Shown here one piece after another: positions 1 to 5,586 of a stretch of DNA of 5,586 nt. The DNA comes from a bacterium. Lineage in GTDB: Bacteria > Calditrichota > Calditrichia > RBG-13-44-9 > J042. The stretch is from assembly GCA_015494485.1 (NCBI GenBank), contig WGBF01000151.1, positions 1-5,586 on the forward strand, in the 5' to 3' direction. Each line of letters opens with the position of its first letter. Position 1 is the first letter of the stretch. The notes beneath the pieces are model-generated. The model was given only the letters and a program-made list of their open reading frames with translations. It had not been told where the DNA came from and did not search any database. The position numbers and the translations under genes were made by a program.

Positions 1-861
1 GAAGATGATATTGCCATCCAGAGGGATTCCCGAAAACCATTGCGGGGTAAAATTAAAGGATTGCCAATTCGGGGTAAAACGGGGATATCAATGGGGTATT
101 TAATTGAGTATGTTGATCGGGAATCGCCGGAAGTGGTGGAGCGGTGGCGTATTTGGAGTAGTACCATGAAAAAATTAGCCCATGATATTAAAACGCCTCT
201 TTCTACCATTTTATTGAATATTCAAACCATTCAATACAAAATAAAAGAATTAGTACCTCAGGCTTATGCTGCTCTGGAGCAGGATCTCAATTTAATCCGC
301 AACGAAGTCCAGCGGGTTCGGGAGATTACCAAGAATTTCCTGAAATTTAGTAATATCGAAACTCCAAATTTCCAGAGAATATCATTGCGCTATGTGTTAA
401 ACAAAACATTACGCCATTTCCAGAAATATACGGAGGGAGATCTGGATATTCGCCTGGAACTGGATGAGGATGTGGATGTCATATGGGCTGATCCGCAACA
501 ACTGGAAATGGTATTCCAGATATTAATTGAAAATGCCATTGATGCCATCAAGGGGCAGGGGATTATTTTGATTTCTGCTGTCCGGGCACAATATCCGGAA
601 GAGAATTTTGCCGAATATGTGGAAATTGATATTGCCGATAGTGGTTCCGGAATTCCGGAGGATATTCGGAGTAAAATTTTTGAACCCTATTTTACCACCA
701 AAAAAGAAGGTACCGGCCTGGGATTGGCTATTGCCCGCAAGATTATAGAGGACCACGGGGGAAAAATTATTGTCACAACGCGGGAAGGGTTTCCTACTGT
801 AATTAAAATTGTTTTACCCCTTCAGGAGGAACTGGAAAATGGCACGGATACTCGTCATTGA
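1..861 (+). CDS. Sensor histidine kinase, C-terminal part (5'-truncated by window edge)
   Basis: The reading frame is open from base 1, so the true start and any sensor or membrane domain lie outside the window; 286 codons are visible. Numbering from the first visible codon, the HisKA dimerisation helix carries LAHDIKTPLSTI with the phospho-acceptor His61. Acidic Asp62 and Thr65 form the (E/D)xx(T/N) pattern associated with dual kinase/phosphatase activity. The HATPase_c domain follows, with an N box around Asn178 (ENAIDAIKG), a G1 box DSGSGIP at 213-219, the F-box region EPYFTTKKEG and a G2 box GTGLGLAIA from 237. The kinase should autophosphorylate on His61 and pass the phosphate to the regulator encoded immediately downstream, whose start codon lies inside this gene (23-nt overlap). 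The visible segment before the H box shows no membrane helix. A TTG at base 40 could be read as a start, but the frame continues upstream without a stop, so I treat the gene as partial. The signal sensed cannot be told. Confidence 0.95.
   Translation, partial: EDDIAIQRDSRKPLRGKIKGLPIRGKTGISMGYLIEYVDRESPEVVERWRIWSSTMKKLAHDIKTPLSTILLNIQTIQYKIKELVPQAYAALEQDLNLIRNEVQRVREITKNFLKFSNIETPNFQRISLRYVLNKTLRHFQKYTEGDLDIRLELDEDVDVIWADPQQLEMVFQILIENAIDAIKGQGIILISAVRAQYPEENFAEYVEIDIADSGSGIPEDIRSKIFEPYFTTKKEGTGLGLAIARKIIEDHGGKIIVTTREGFPTVIKIVLPLQEELENGTDTRH
824..830 (+). promoter_or_regulatory. Shine-Dalgarno site of the response regulator gene
   Basis: AGGAGGA lies 8 nt before the ATG at 839, inside the 3' end of the kinase gene. 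It fixes the regulator start at 839 rather than at the in-frame TTG at 809, and implies that kinase and regulator are translated from one mRNA. Confidence 0.85.
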
Positions 862-2212
862 TGACGATGCAGCCTTTTTACAATCTATGAAAAGTCTGCT
901 GAACTTTAAGAAATATGAGGCAGAAACCGTTTCCCATCCGGAGATGGCCAAACGAATCGTTCAAGAACGTCACTTTGCTACCGTGCTCATGGACGTAAAG
1001 ATGCCGGGCGTGGAAGGATTGGAACTGTTGGAATGGTTTTTACAACACGTTCCGGACACACCGGTTATTATGATTTCCGGGCAGAGTACCATCACAACTG
1101 CAATGGATGCCATTAAACTGGGAGCGTACGATTTCCTGGAAAAACCGGTTGATGCAGAACGGCTGTTTATTGCCCTGCGCAATGCCATTGAAAAACACAA
1201 TTGGAAACGGGAGCAACATGCGTTGCTCAATTACATTGACGAAGCGTTTCCTATCGTGGGAGAAAGTGCAGCTATCCGGGAACTAAAGGAACAGATTCAA
1301 TTATTGGCCCCGACAGATGCCAGGGTGTTAATTCTGGGTGAAAGTGGTGTTGGGAAAGAGCTGGTAGCCCAGGCTTTGCATTTCAAGAGTCAGCGGCGCG
1401 GTGGCCCGTTCATTAAAATTAATTGCGCGGCCATCCCCGGCGATTTGCTGGAGTCGGAGTTGTTTGGCTATCGAAAAGGGAGTTTCTCCGGGGCAACTAC
1501 AGATTACCCCGGTAAATTTGCTGCGGCGGATTCCGGTTCCATTTTTCTGGATGAAATTGGAGATATGGACATGCGCCTGCAGGCTAAACTTCTTCGGGTG
1601 GTGGAAACCGGGGAAGTGGAAACGCTGGGAATGAGCAAGCCGCGCAAAGTGGATGTTCGCATTATCGCCGCAACCAATAAGAATATTCAGCAAATGGTAA
1701 AAGACGGTAAGTTCCGCGAGGATTTATATCATCGGTTAAACGTGGTAACGCTGGTGGTACCGCCACTGCGGGACCATGTGGAAGATGTCCCCCTGTTGGC
1801 GCGGTATTTTCTTCGCCAGTTTTCAGAAACGTACAATAAACGGGTGGTAGATTTTTCATCTGCTGGAATGGCGATGTTGATGGCGTATCACTGGCCGGGC
1901 AATGTGCGGGAATTAAAAAACATTGTTGAAAAGCTGGTTATTTTCAGTACGGGAGAAATCATTTCCGAGGCAGAAGTGCAGCAGGCGTTGCCCGAGGTAC
2001 CCAATGACCCCATCCCTGAAAAAGAGAAATCCATCCCGCGCAGGGCCCTGCACCTGAAAGATGCTCTGGGAAACTTTGAGCGCGATTTAATTCTTCAGGC
2101 CCTGGAACGCAATAAATGGCGAATTCAGGAGACCGCTTCTGACCTGGGAATTGACCGTAGTGCCCTGTACAAGAAAATGCAAAAATACAGCATTCAACGG
2201 AAAACAGAGTAG
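839..2212 (+). CDS. NtrC-family sigma-54-dependent response regulator (REC-AAA+-Fis HTH)
   Basis: This 457-residue protein has the full length and order of an NtrC/AtoC-type regulator. The receiver domain (about 1-120) has acidic pocket residues Asp8 and Asp9, phospho-acceptor Asp52 (LMDVKMPG), Ser80 and Lys102. The AAA+ sigma-54 interaction domain (about 138-370) has Walker A GESGVGKE at 167-174, Walker B IFLDEIGD with Asp238/Glu239, sensor I around AATN (277-280), candidate arginine fingers Arg293 and Arg299 (FREDLYHRL) and sensor II WPGNVREL at 352-359. The C-terminal Fis-type helix-turn-helix (about 410-452) contains TASDLGIDRSALYKKM. When phosphorylated by the upstream kinase it should oligomerise and use ATP hydrolysis to open promoters bound by sigma-54 polymerase. 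One oddity is that the sigma-54 contact loop reads GSFSGA (214-219) instead of GAFTGA. The targets are not visible; I found no convincing sigma-54 promoter in the window. The gene ends 29 nt before the convergent slipin gene. Confidence 0.97.
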   Translation: MARILVIDDDAAFLQSMKSLLNFKKYEAETVSHPEMAKRIVQERHFATVLMDVKMPGVEGLELLEWFLQHVPDTPVIMISGQSTITTAMDAIKLGAYDFLEKPVDAERLFIALRNAIEKHNWKREQHALLNYIDEAFPIVGESAAIRELKEQIQLLAPTDARVLILGESGVGKELVAQALHFKSQRRGGPFIKINCAAIPGDLLESELFGYRKGSFSGATTDYPGKFAAADSGSIFLDEIGDMDMRLQAKLLRVVETGEVETLGMSKPRKVDVRIIAATNKNIQQMVKDGKFREDLYHRLNVVTLVVPPLRDHVEDVPLLARYFLRQFSETYNKRVVDFSSAGMAMLMAYHWPGNVRELKNIVEKLVIFSTGEIISEAEVQQALPEVPNDPIPEKEKSIPRRALHLKDALGNFERDLILQALERNKWRIQETASDLGIDRSALYKKMQKYSIQRKTE

Positions 2213-2225
2213 TGAATTCAGAGCC

Positions 2226-2272
2226 CCTGTTTAGAGAGAAACTACTTCTTTTCTAAAAACGGCTTAAACAGG
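2226..2272. repeat. Inverted repeat spanning the convergent gene junction
   Basis: CCTGTTTA at 2226-2233 is the exact reverse complement of TAAACAGG at 2265-2272, with a 31-nt loop. It sits between the ends of two converging genes, with its right arm inside the last codons of the slipin gene. It could form a weak stem that helps end transcription from either side, but the loop is long and no clean U-run follows, so it is not a classical intrinsic terminator. An 8-bp match over this distance can also occur by chance. Confidence 0.25.
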
Positions 2273-2982
2273 TCCACCGGTACCGGGAATATGGTGGTGG
2301 AGTTATTCTCTGATGCTACTTCGGTCAACGTTTGTAAAAATCGCAGTTGCAGCGCTACCGGATACTGGCTGATAATTTTTGCTGCTTCCATTAATTTTTC
2401 CGCTGCCTGGTATTCCCCTTCCGCATTAATGATTTTGGAACGGCGCTCCCGTTCGGCTTCTGCCTGCCGGGCCATGGCGCGCTTCATTTCAATGGGCAAA
2501 TCAATATGTTTAATTTCAACCAGCGATACCTTAATTCCCCAGGGATCCGAATGCAGGTCAATAATTCGCTGCAGTTCTTTATTGATTTTTTCTCGTTTGG
2601 CCAGCAAATCGTCCAGTTCAACCTGTCCCACAATGGAGCGCAACGTCGTCTGGGATAATTGTGAAGTGGCGTACAGGTAATTTTCAACTTCCACCACGGC
2701 TGTTTCGGGATTAATGACCCGGAAGTACACCACGGCATTTACCTGCACGGAAACGTTATCGCGCGTAATGACATCCTGCGGGGGGACGTCCATCACCACT
2801 GTTCGCAAACTTACCTTTACCATCCGATCGATAAAGGGAATCAGGAAAAAGAGCCCCGGTCCCTTTGCCCCAATCAAACGCCCCAGACGAAAGATGACGC
2901 CGCGTTCATATTCCCGCAACACCCGTACGGCGCTAATAAGTAATAAAACACCCAATACCACGATGGTGGTAATAATTGGCAT
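2242..2982 (-). CDS. Slipin / stomatin-like SPFH-domain membrane protein
   Basis: This complete 246-residue protein is typical in length for prokaryotic slipins. One N-terminal membrane segment (about 3-19) is followed by REYERGVIFRLGR, a hallmark of the stomatin/slipin family. The SPFH (band 7) domain runs to about residue 165, with the conserved stretches GPGLFFLIPF and DVITRDNVSVQVNAVVYFRV. An Ala/Glu/Arg-rich coiled-coil helix follows (about 165-203: MARQAEAERERRSKIINAEG). The C terminus has the conserved hydrophobic NSTTIFPVPVDLF (227-239). Family members oligomerise into ring or cage scaffolds at the membrane and define lipid microdomains. In archaeal pairs the NfeD protease cuts the stomatin near its hydrophobic C terminus, and residues 229-239 are the corresponding candidate here. 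It is the last gene of the operon containing nfeD. Start support: AGGAGG 5 nt before the ATG. A prohibitin or QmcA/HflK-like assignment is less likely given the short length and the NfeD neighbour. Confidence 0.96.
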   Translation of the reverse strand: MPIITTIVVLGVLLLISAVRVLREYERGVIFRLGRLIGAKGPGLFFLIPFIDRMVKVSLRTVVMDVPPQDVITRDNVSVQVNAVVYFRVINPETAVVEVENYLYATSQLSQTTLRSIVGQVELDDLLAKREKINKELQRIIDLHSDPWGIKVSLVEIKHIDLPIEMKRAMARQAEAERERRSKIINAEGEYQAAEKLMEAAKIISQYPVALQLRFLQTLTEVASENNSTTIFPVPVDLFKPFLEKK

Positions 2983-2987
2983 AACGG

Positions 2988-2993
2988 CCTCCT
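2988..2993 (-). promoter_or_regulatory. Shine-Dalgarno site of the slipin gene
   Basis: On the minus strand AGGAGG stands 5 nt before the slipin ATG at 2982. It is the strongest such site in this operon, suggesting that the slipin is translated well on its own initiation signal rather than relying on coupling across the 43-nt gap. Confidence 0.75.
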
Positions 2994-3025
2994 CGGTTTT
3001 GCCTGAAATGTTCTGGGTACAGCGT

Positions 3026-3241
3026 TTACTTATTTTGTTTCTTTTTCATTTTCTGGTAGCGTTCCTTGGCGCGTTGCAGTGTGCGTTGCCGGTATTCCGG
3101 GTCTTCGTGGTACCGGGCCTTGGCCCGTTTTTTGGTTTTTTCCCGGTATTCCGGATCCTCGTGGTATTTTTGGCGCATCCGCTCCAGAATTTCTTTACGG
3201 TGCTTTTGGTAATAAGAGGATTTTGTTTTGGACCCACCCAT
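3026..3241 (-). CDS. Small very basic tandem-repeat protein between nfeD and slipin genes
   Basis: I do not recognise a named family. This 71-residue protein has 15 Lys, 10 Arg and only 10 acidic residues. Residues 27-44 and 45-62 are two 18-residue repeats that both begin YHEDPEYR if counted from the preceding Tyr (Tyr26, Tyr44), with consensus HEDPEYR-x5-RAK-x-RY. A degenerate upstream unit (about 10-26: YYQKHRKEILERMRQKY) keeps the Tyr/basic pattern but lacks the HEDPEYR core, and a Lys-rich tail ends the protein. An 18-residue period equals about five turns of alpha helix, so one face would repeat. There is no signal peptide or membrane segment, so it should be cytoplasmic. Strong charge suggests nucleic-acid, ribosome or acidic-membrane binding, but this is inference. 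The start ATG at 3241 has only a weak GGA-type ribosome site. It lies 26 nt after nfeD and 43 nt before slipin, consistent with co-transcription. Evidence that it is real: the repeat is conserved more at protein level than in DNA, it fits neatly between its neighbours, and competing frames look random. Confidence 0.75.
   Translation of the reverse strand: MGGSKTKSSYYQKHRKEILERMRQKYHEDPEYREKTKKRAKARYHEDPEYRQRTLQRAKERYQKMKKKQNK
3080..3163 (-). repeat. 54-bp coding tandem repeat in the small basic protein gene
   Basis: The + strand string CCGGTATTCCGG occurs at 3089-3100 and again at 3143-3154, exactly 54 nt (18 codons) apart, with flanking similarity (GTCTTCGTGGTA against ATCCTCGTGGTA). The similarity fades towards the unit ends. 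This indicates an old in-frame duplication that has since diverged, and underlies the two HEDPEYR units. Boundaries are approximate. Confidence 0.7.
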
Positions 3242-3267
3242 AGTTTTTTCCGTTTTTATGGTGATTG

Positions 3268-4593
3268 TTATTTCTGGCGATCATGGGGCTTGTCCTCCCG
3301 TTGGGGTTCGACATGTATGGTTAAGCCATCCATGCGGGTAATGATAACGGCATCACCCTTACGGATGGACGTGTCGCCAGTGGCATTCCAGATTTCGCCA
3401 TGAACCTGAACCTGCCCACGCCCGCGGGAAAAGTGTTCCATGGCAGTGCCCACTTCGCCAATAAGACCCTCGCGGCCGGTTTGGGGTTTGCGGCGCTGAG
3501 CCCGGAGGGCCATTCCCATGGCGAAGATAAAAAAGGCCGCGGTCCCAAGCGTGGCAGCAGCAATCACCTTCCAGGAAATCCGGAAAAAAGGTATGGGTGA
3601 GTTGAATAACATAATTGATCCCAATACTAACGAAATAATTCCCCCGATGGTTAACAACCCAAAACTGGGTACCTTTATCTCTAATAAAAATAACACGATT
3701 GCTAAAAAAATCAAGAGTAAACCTGCATAATTTACCGGCAGGGTGTGCAGGGCGTAAAAGGCCAGGATTAAGCTGATGGCCCCCACCACGCCCGGAAAAA
3801 TTAATCCCGGATTGTACAACTCAAATAAAATCCCGTAAATCCCAATCAATAATAAAATGTACGCAATGTTCGGGTCGCTGATAACTTCCAGAATTTTTAT
3901 CCGGAAGGACTTTTCGACCCGGATAATTCTGGCGTTTTGCGTCCGGAGTTTTTTTTCGCCCGTGGTGGTGCGAATTGTTTTCCCGTTAATGGCCAGCAAA
4001 AGAGAATCCAATGTTGGGGCAATTACATCAATGACGTGAAGTTTCAGTGCTTCCGTTTCAGAAATGGAAGCGCTTTCCCGCACGGCTTTTTCCGCCCACT
4101 CCACGTTGCGGCCCCGTTCTTCCGCCAGGCTTCGAATAAACGCCACCGCATCGTTGGTTACTTTTTCCATCATGGTGCGGGAGGTGTCCGCCCCTCCCAT
4201 GGCAACCGGATGGGCAGCACCAATATTGGTACCCGGCGCCATAGCCGCAATGTGGGCTGCATAGGTGATGAATACCCCGGCTGAACCGGCTCGGGATCCC
4301 GGCGGTGAAATATACACAACCACCGGAATGGCGCTGTTTAGGATGTCCTTAACAATCAAACGCATGGATTTCATTAACCCGCCGGGGGTGTCCAGTTCAA
4401 GAATGACACATTCCGCCCCGGCTTCTGCTGCATCTTCAATCACAGAGTGAATAAATTCCTGGTTTGCGGGATTAATAACGCCCTCAATCCGCGCAACATA
4501 TACGGTGGAGGTTGCTGCAAAAAGGTTCCAGGCTACAACCAACCATGTAATTAAAGCCAGTCGCATGGAGCTATCTTTTTTTCTTAATTTCAT
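3268..4593 (-). CDS. nfeD: Long-form NfeD: membrane-bound ClpP-class serine protease
   Basis: This 441-residue protein starts at the ATG at 4593, chosen because AAAGGA lies 9 nt upstream and a signal peptide follows: basic MKLRKK, a hydrophobic core from about 10 to 25, and a possible cut after FAA or AAT. The ClpP/SppA-like protease domain (about 30-225) has LELDTPGGL, nucleophile Ser104 in RAGSAGVF, the APGTNIGAAHPV segment and candidate base Lys144 in MEKVTND. The 40-residue Ser-Lys spacing is close to that of the characterised Pyrococcus NfeD protease PH1510 (Ser97/Lys138). About five membrane segments follow (roughly 241-258, 263-282, 289-305, 311-330, 342-363), with GLLFP-like turns such as NPGLIFPG. 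The C-terminal OB-like NfeD domain (about 372-435) would face the cytoplasm. The family cleaves hydrophobic stretches, including the C terminus of its slipin partner, which is encoded two genes downstream. Role: membrane protein or microdomain quality control. It is first in the operon. No catalytic residue appears missing. Confidence 0.96.
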   Translation of the reverse strand: MKLRKKDSSMRLALITWLVVAWNLFAATSTVYVARIEGVINPANQEFIHSVIEDAAEAGAECVILELDTPGGLMKSMRLIVKDILNSAIPVVVYISPPGSRAGSAGVFITYAAHIAAMAPGTNIGAAHPVAMGGADTSRTMMEKVTNDAVAFIRSLAEERGRNVEWAEKAVRESASISETEALKLHVIDVIAPTLDSLLLAINGKTIRTTTGEKKLRTQNARIIRVEKSFRIKILEVISDPNIAYILLLIGIYGILFELYNPGLIFPGVVGAISLILAFYALHTLPVNYAGLLLIFLAIVLFLLEIKVPSFGLLTIGGIISLVLGSIMLFNSPIPFFRISWKVIAAATLGTAAFFIFAMGMALRAQRRKPQTGREGLIGEVGTAMEHFSRGRGQVQVHGEIWNATGDTSIRKGDAVIITRMDGLTIHVEPQREDKPHDRQK

Positions 4594-4706
4594 TTTAATG
4601 AATCCTTTCACAAATAGCAAATATTTGGTGGATTTATTGAAGCGTTTCGTTGTAAAGAAAGTTATATTCACCGAATATTAAGAAAGAACAATGATGTGGT
4701 GTAAAA
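4594..4706. other. Divergent intergenic region between nfeD and SCP2-CaiB genes
   Basis: This is an AT-rich 113-nt gap from which the nfeD operon runs leftwards and the SCP2-CoA-transferase gene runs rightwards, so it must hold promoters for both unless the genes are read from farther away. Minus-strand AAAGGA (4603-4608) is the nfeD ribosome site. Rightwards, TTGTAA (4650-4655) and AATATT (4674-4679) have 18-nt spacing and match sigma-70 consensus 4/6 each. Leftwards, TTGTTC and TATAAC occur with about 19-nt spacing. These are weak guesses in AT-rich DNA. Confidence 0.4.
4603..4608 (-). promoter_or_regulatory. Shine-Dalgarno site deciding the nfeD start
   Basis: Minus-strand AAAGGA stands 9 nt before the ATG at 4593. 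The upstream in-frame ATG at 4671 would add 26 residues ahead of the signal peptide, and the downstream ATG at 4566 has no comparable ribosome site. The start at 4593 is therefore preferred. Confidence 0.65.
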
Positions 4707-5586
4707 ATGAATGCAGCCCACATTCTGAACACGTTGCCAAAACGCTTTAAACCCGTTGGCAAGCGACCCCTCCGCGGTATATTCCATTTTATAATTAAAG
4801 GGCCCAAAGGGGGCGCGTTTACCGTTCAGGTAACCCCGGAAGCGTGTCACGTGTTTCCGCAATTAACGGGTACACCGGATTGTGTTATTAAAACATCCGA
4901 TACGGTATTTATTGAAATCGAAACGGGAAAAATGAACCCTCAGGTGGCTTTTTTAACGCGCCGGGTGCGAATTTCCAATGTGGCCGCATTTATGGAATTC
5001 AGTAAGCACTTTGTGCCATATTACAAATGGAAATCGTCCGCAGATAAGCCTCGGACCGATGTAGGGGACACATTGCCATCACGGGAGGGGCCTCTGAAGG
5101 ATGTACAGATACTGGATTTTGGACGATTGTATCCGGCCCCGTTGGCAACCATGTGGCTGGCGGACCTGGGGGCTCGGGTGATTAAAGTTGAGCATCCTCA
5201 ATCACCGGACCCCATGCGCACATACCCTCCGGTAACAGAATCCGGTGTGGGGGCCGGGTATTTGGCACTGAACCGGAATAAATTTAGTCTGGCACTGGAT
5301 TTTACTATTCCCGAAGGACGTGCGGCATTGTCGAAAATCATTGCTCAATCGGACGTTCTTGTGCATTCATTCCGGCCAGAGCGCATGCGGGTGTGGAAAT
5401 TGGATTATCACGCGGTGCAAAAAGACAATCCCAACATCGCGTACATTTCCCTTCTGGGTTATCCGCCTCAATCCAGGTTTGCTAACCAGGCCAGCCATGA
5501 TTTGAATTATCTTGCCCTGAGTGGCATTCTGGAAAGTTCCGGTACTCGCGCGCAACCGGTGATCCCGGGGGCGCAATTTGCGGATG
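4707..5586 (+). CDS. SCP2 lipid-binding domain fused to CaiB/BaiF CoA-transferase (racemase-like), 3'-truncated
   Basis: The frame stays open to the window edge; 293 residues are visible. ATG 4707 is the only in-frame start after the TGA at 4692, but no strong ribosome site is seen. Residues about 1-105 resemble the SCP2 sterol-carrier fold: an LPKRFKP opening, FHFIIKGPKGGAFTVQV, TPDCVIKTSDTVFIEIETGKMNPQVAF, then a helix ending SKHF. A polar linker (about 107-127) leads to a class III CoA-transferase domain starting GPLKDVQILDFGRLYPAP, with ATMWLADLGARVIKVEHP, ALNRNKFSLALDF, DVLVHSFRPERM and SHDLNYLALSGILE. His264 in that last motif and Asp293 (last visible codon) are 29 residues apart, close to the catalytic His126/Asp156 pair of Mycobacterium tuberculosis alpha-methylacyl-CoA racemase. 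This favours epimerisation of 2-methylacyl-CoA or a related acyl-CoA over plain CoA transfer, although Asp at this site is also the transferase nucleophile. Likely cytoplasmic, acting on branched or bulky lipid-derived acyl-CoAs. It is transcribed away from the nfeD operon. Confidence 0.9.
   Translation, partial: MNAAHILNTLPKRFKPVGKRPLRGIFHFIIKGPKGGAFTVQVTPEACHVFPQLTGTPDCVIKTSDTVFIEIETGKMNPQVAFLTRRVRISNVAAFMEFSKHFVPYYKWKSSADKPRTDVGDTLPSREGPLKDVQILDFGRLYPAPLATMWLADLGARVIKVEHPQSPDPMRTYPPVTESGVGAGYLALNRNKFSLALDFTIPEGRAALSKIIAQSDVLVHSFRPERMRVWKLDYHAVQKDNPNIAYISLLGYPPQSRFANQASHDLNYLALSGILESSGTRAQPVIPGAQFAD

Noticed and set aside
809..838. TTG at 809 as an earlier response regulator start
   Set aside because: The added residues (FYPFRRNWK) do not belong to a receiver domain, and the ribosome site AGGAGGA lies after this TTG and is ideally placed for the ATG at 839.
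839..855. TGGCAC at 842-847 and other TGGCAC strings (such as near 5290) as sigma-54 promoters
   Set aside because: None is followed at the right spacing by a TTGC-type -12 element, and all lie inside coding sequence.
2714..3403. A 229-codon open frame on the + strand across slipin, the small repeat gene and the nfeD end
   Set aside because: It is antisense to three well-supported minus-strand genes, has low-complexity Thr/Arg/Phe-rich content with no recognisable domain, and has no clear ribosome site.
4594..4671. Extension of NfeD by 26 residues to the ATG at 4671
   Set aside because: The extra residues would precede the signal peptide, and the ATG at 4593 has an AAAGGA site at good spacing. 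The longer start would also leave only 35 nt for two divergent promoters.
4668..4862. A 64-codon minus-strand frame over the start of the SCP2 fusion gene
   Set aside because: It lies antisense to a region whose + strand product matches the SCP2 fold, and its own product has no recognisable feature.
5320..5576. Two short frames (61 and 69 codons) at the right end on opposite strands
   Set aside because: Both are shadows of the CaiB/BaiF reading frame, which is continuous through this region with conserved motifs.

Overview
The window looks like a bacterial chromosome segment with four transcription blocks. It has dense coding, short gaps and mixed base composition, with no mobile element, RNA gene or CRISPR array. 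A Gram-negative-type lineage is suggested by the NtrC-type sigma-54 response regulator. The gene set (slipin plus long NfeD, NtrC-type two-component pair, SCP2/acyl-CoA enzyme) would fit the FCB group (for example Calditrichota-like) or Deltaproteobacteria-like lineages. That placement is an impression only; no marker gene is present.

Region 1 (1-2212, + strand): the 3' part of a sensor histidine kinase gene (open at the left edge), overlapping by 23 nt a complete NtrC-family response regulator (REC, AAA+ sigma-54 interaction, Fis-type HTH). They almost certainly form one translationally linked two-component system. The regulator carries GSFSGA in place of the canonical GAFTGA sigma-54 contact loop.

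Region 2 (4593-2242, - strand): a three-gene operon. It runs from a long-form NfeD protein (secreted or periplasmic ClpP-like Ser/Lys protease, about five membrane segments, C-terminal OB-like domain), through an unusual 71-residue very basic tandem-repeat protein, to a slipin (stomatin/SPFH family). The NfeD protease and slipin are a well-known membrane quality-control pair; the small repeat protein between them is the least explained gene here. The operon converges tail-to-tail on the response regulator with a 29-nt gap.

Region 3 (4594-4706): a 113-nt intergenic region between divergent genes, which must hold control elements for both directions; only weak promoter-like hexamers are seen.

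Region 4 (4707-5586, + strand, open at the right edge): the start of a gene encoding an N-terminal SCP2-type lipid/acyl-CoA binding domain fused to a class III CoA-transferase (CaiB/BaiF) domain. It has the His/Asp pair typical of alpha-methylacyl-CoA racemases. The fusion architecture is the second notable observation.

No single clearly novel multi-gene system is demonstrated. The best leads are the tandem-repeat protein inside the NfeD-slipin operon and the SCP2-CaiB/BaiF fusion.
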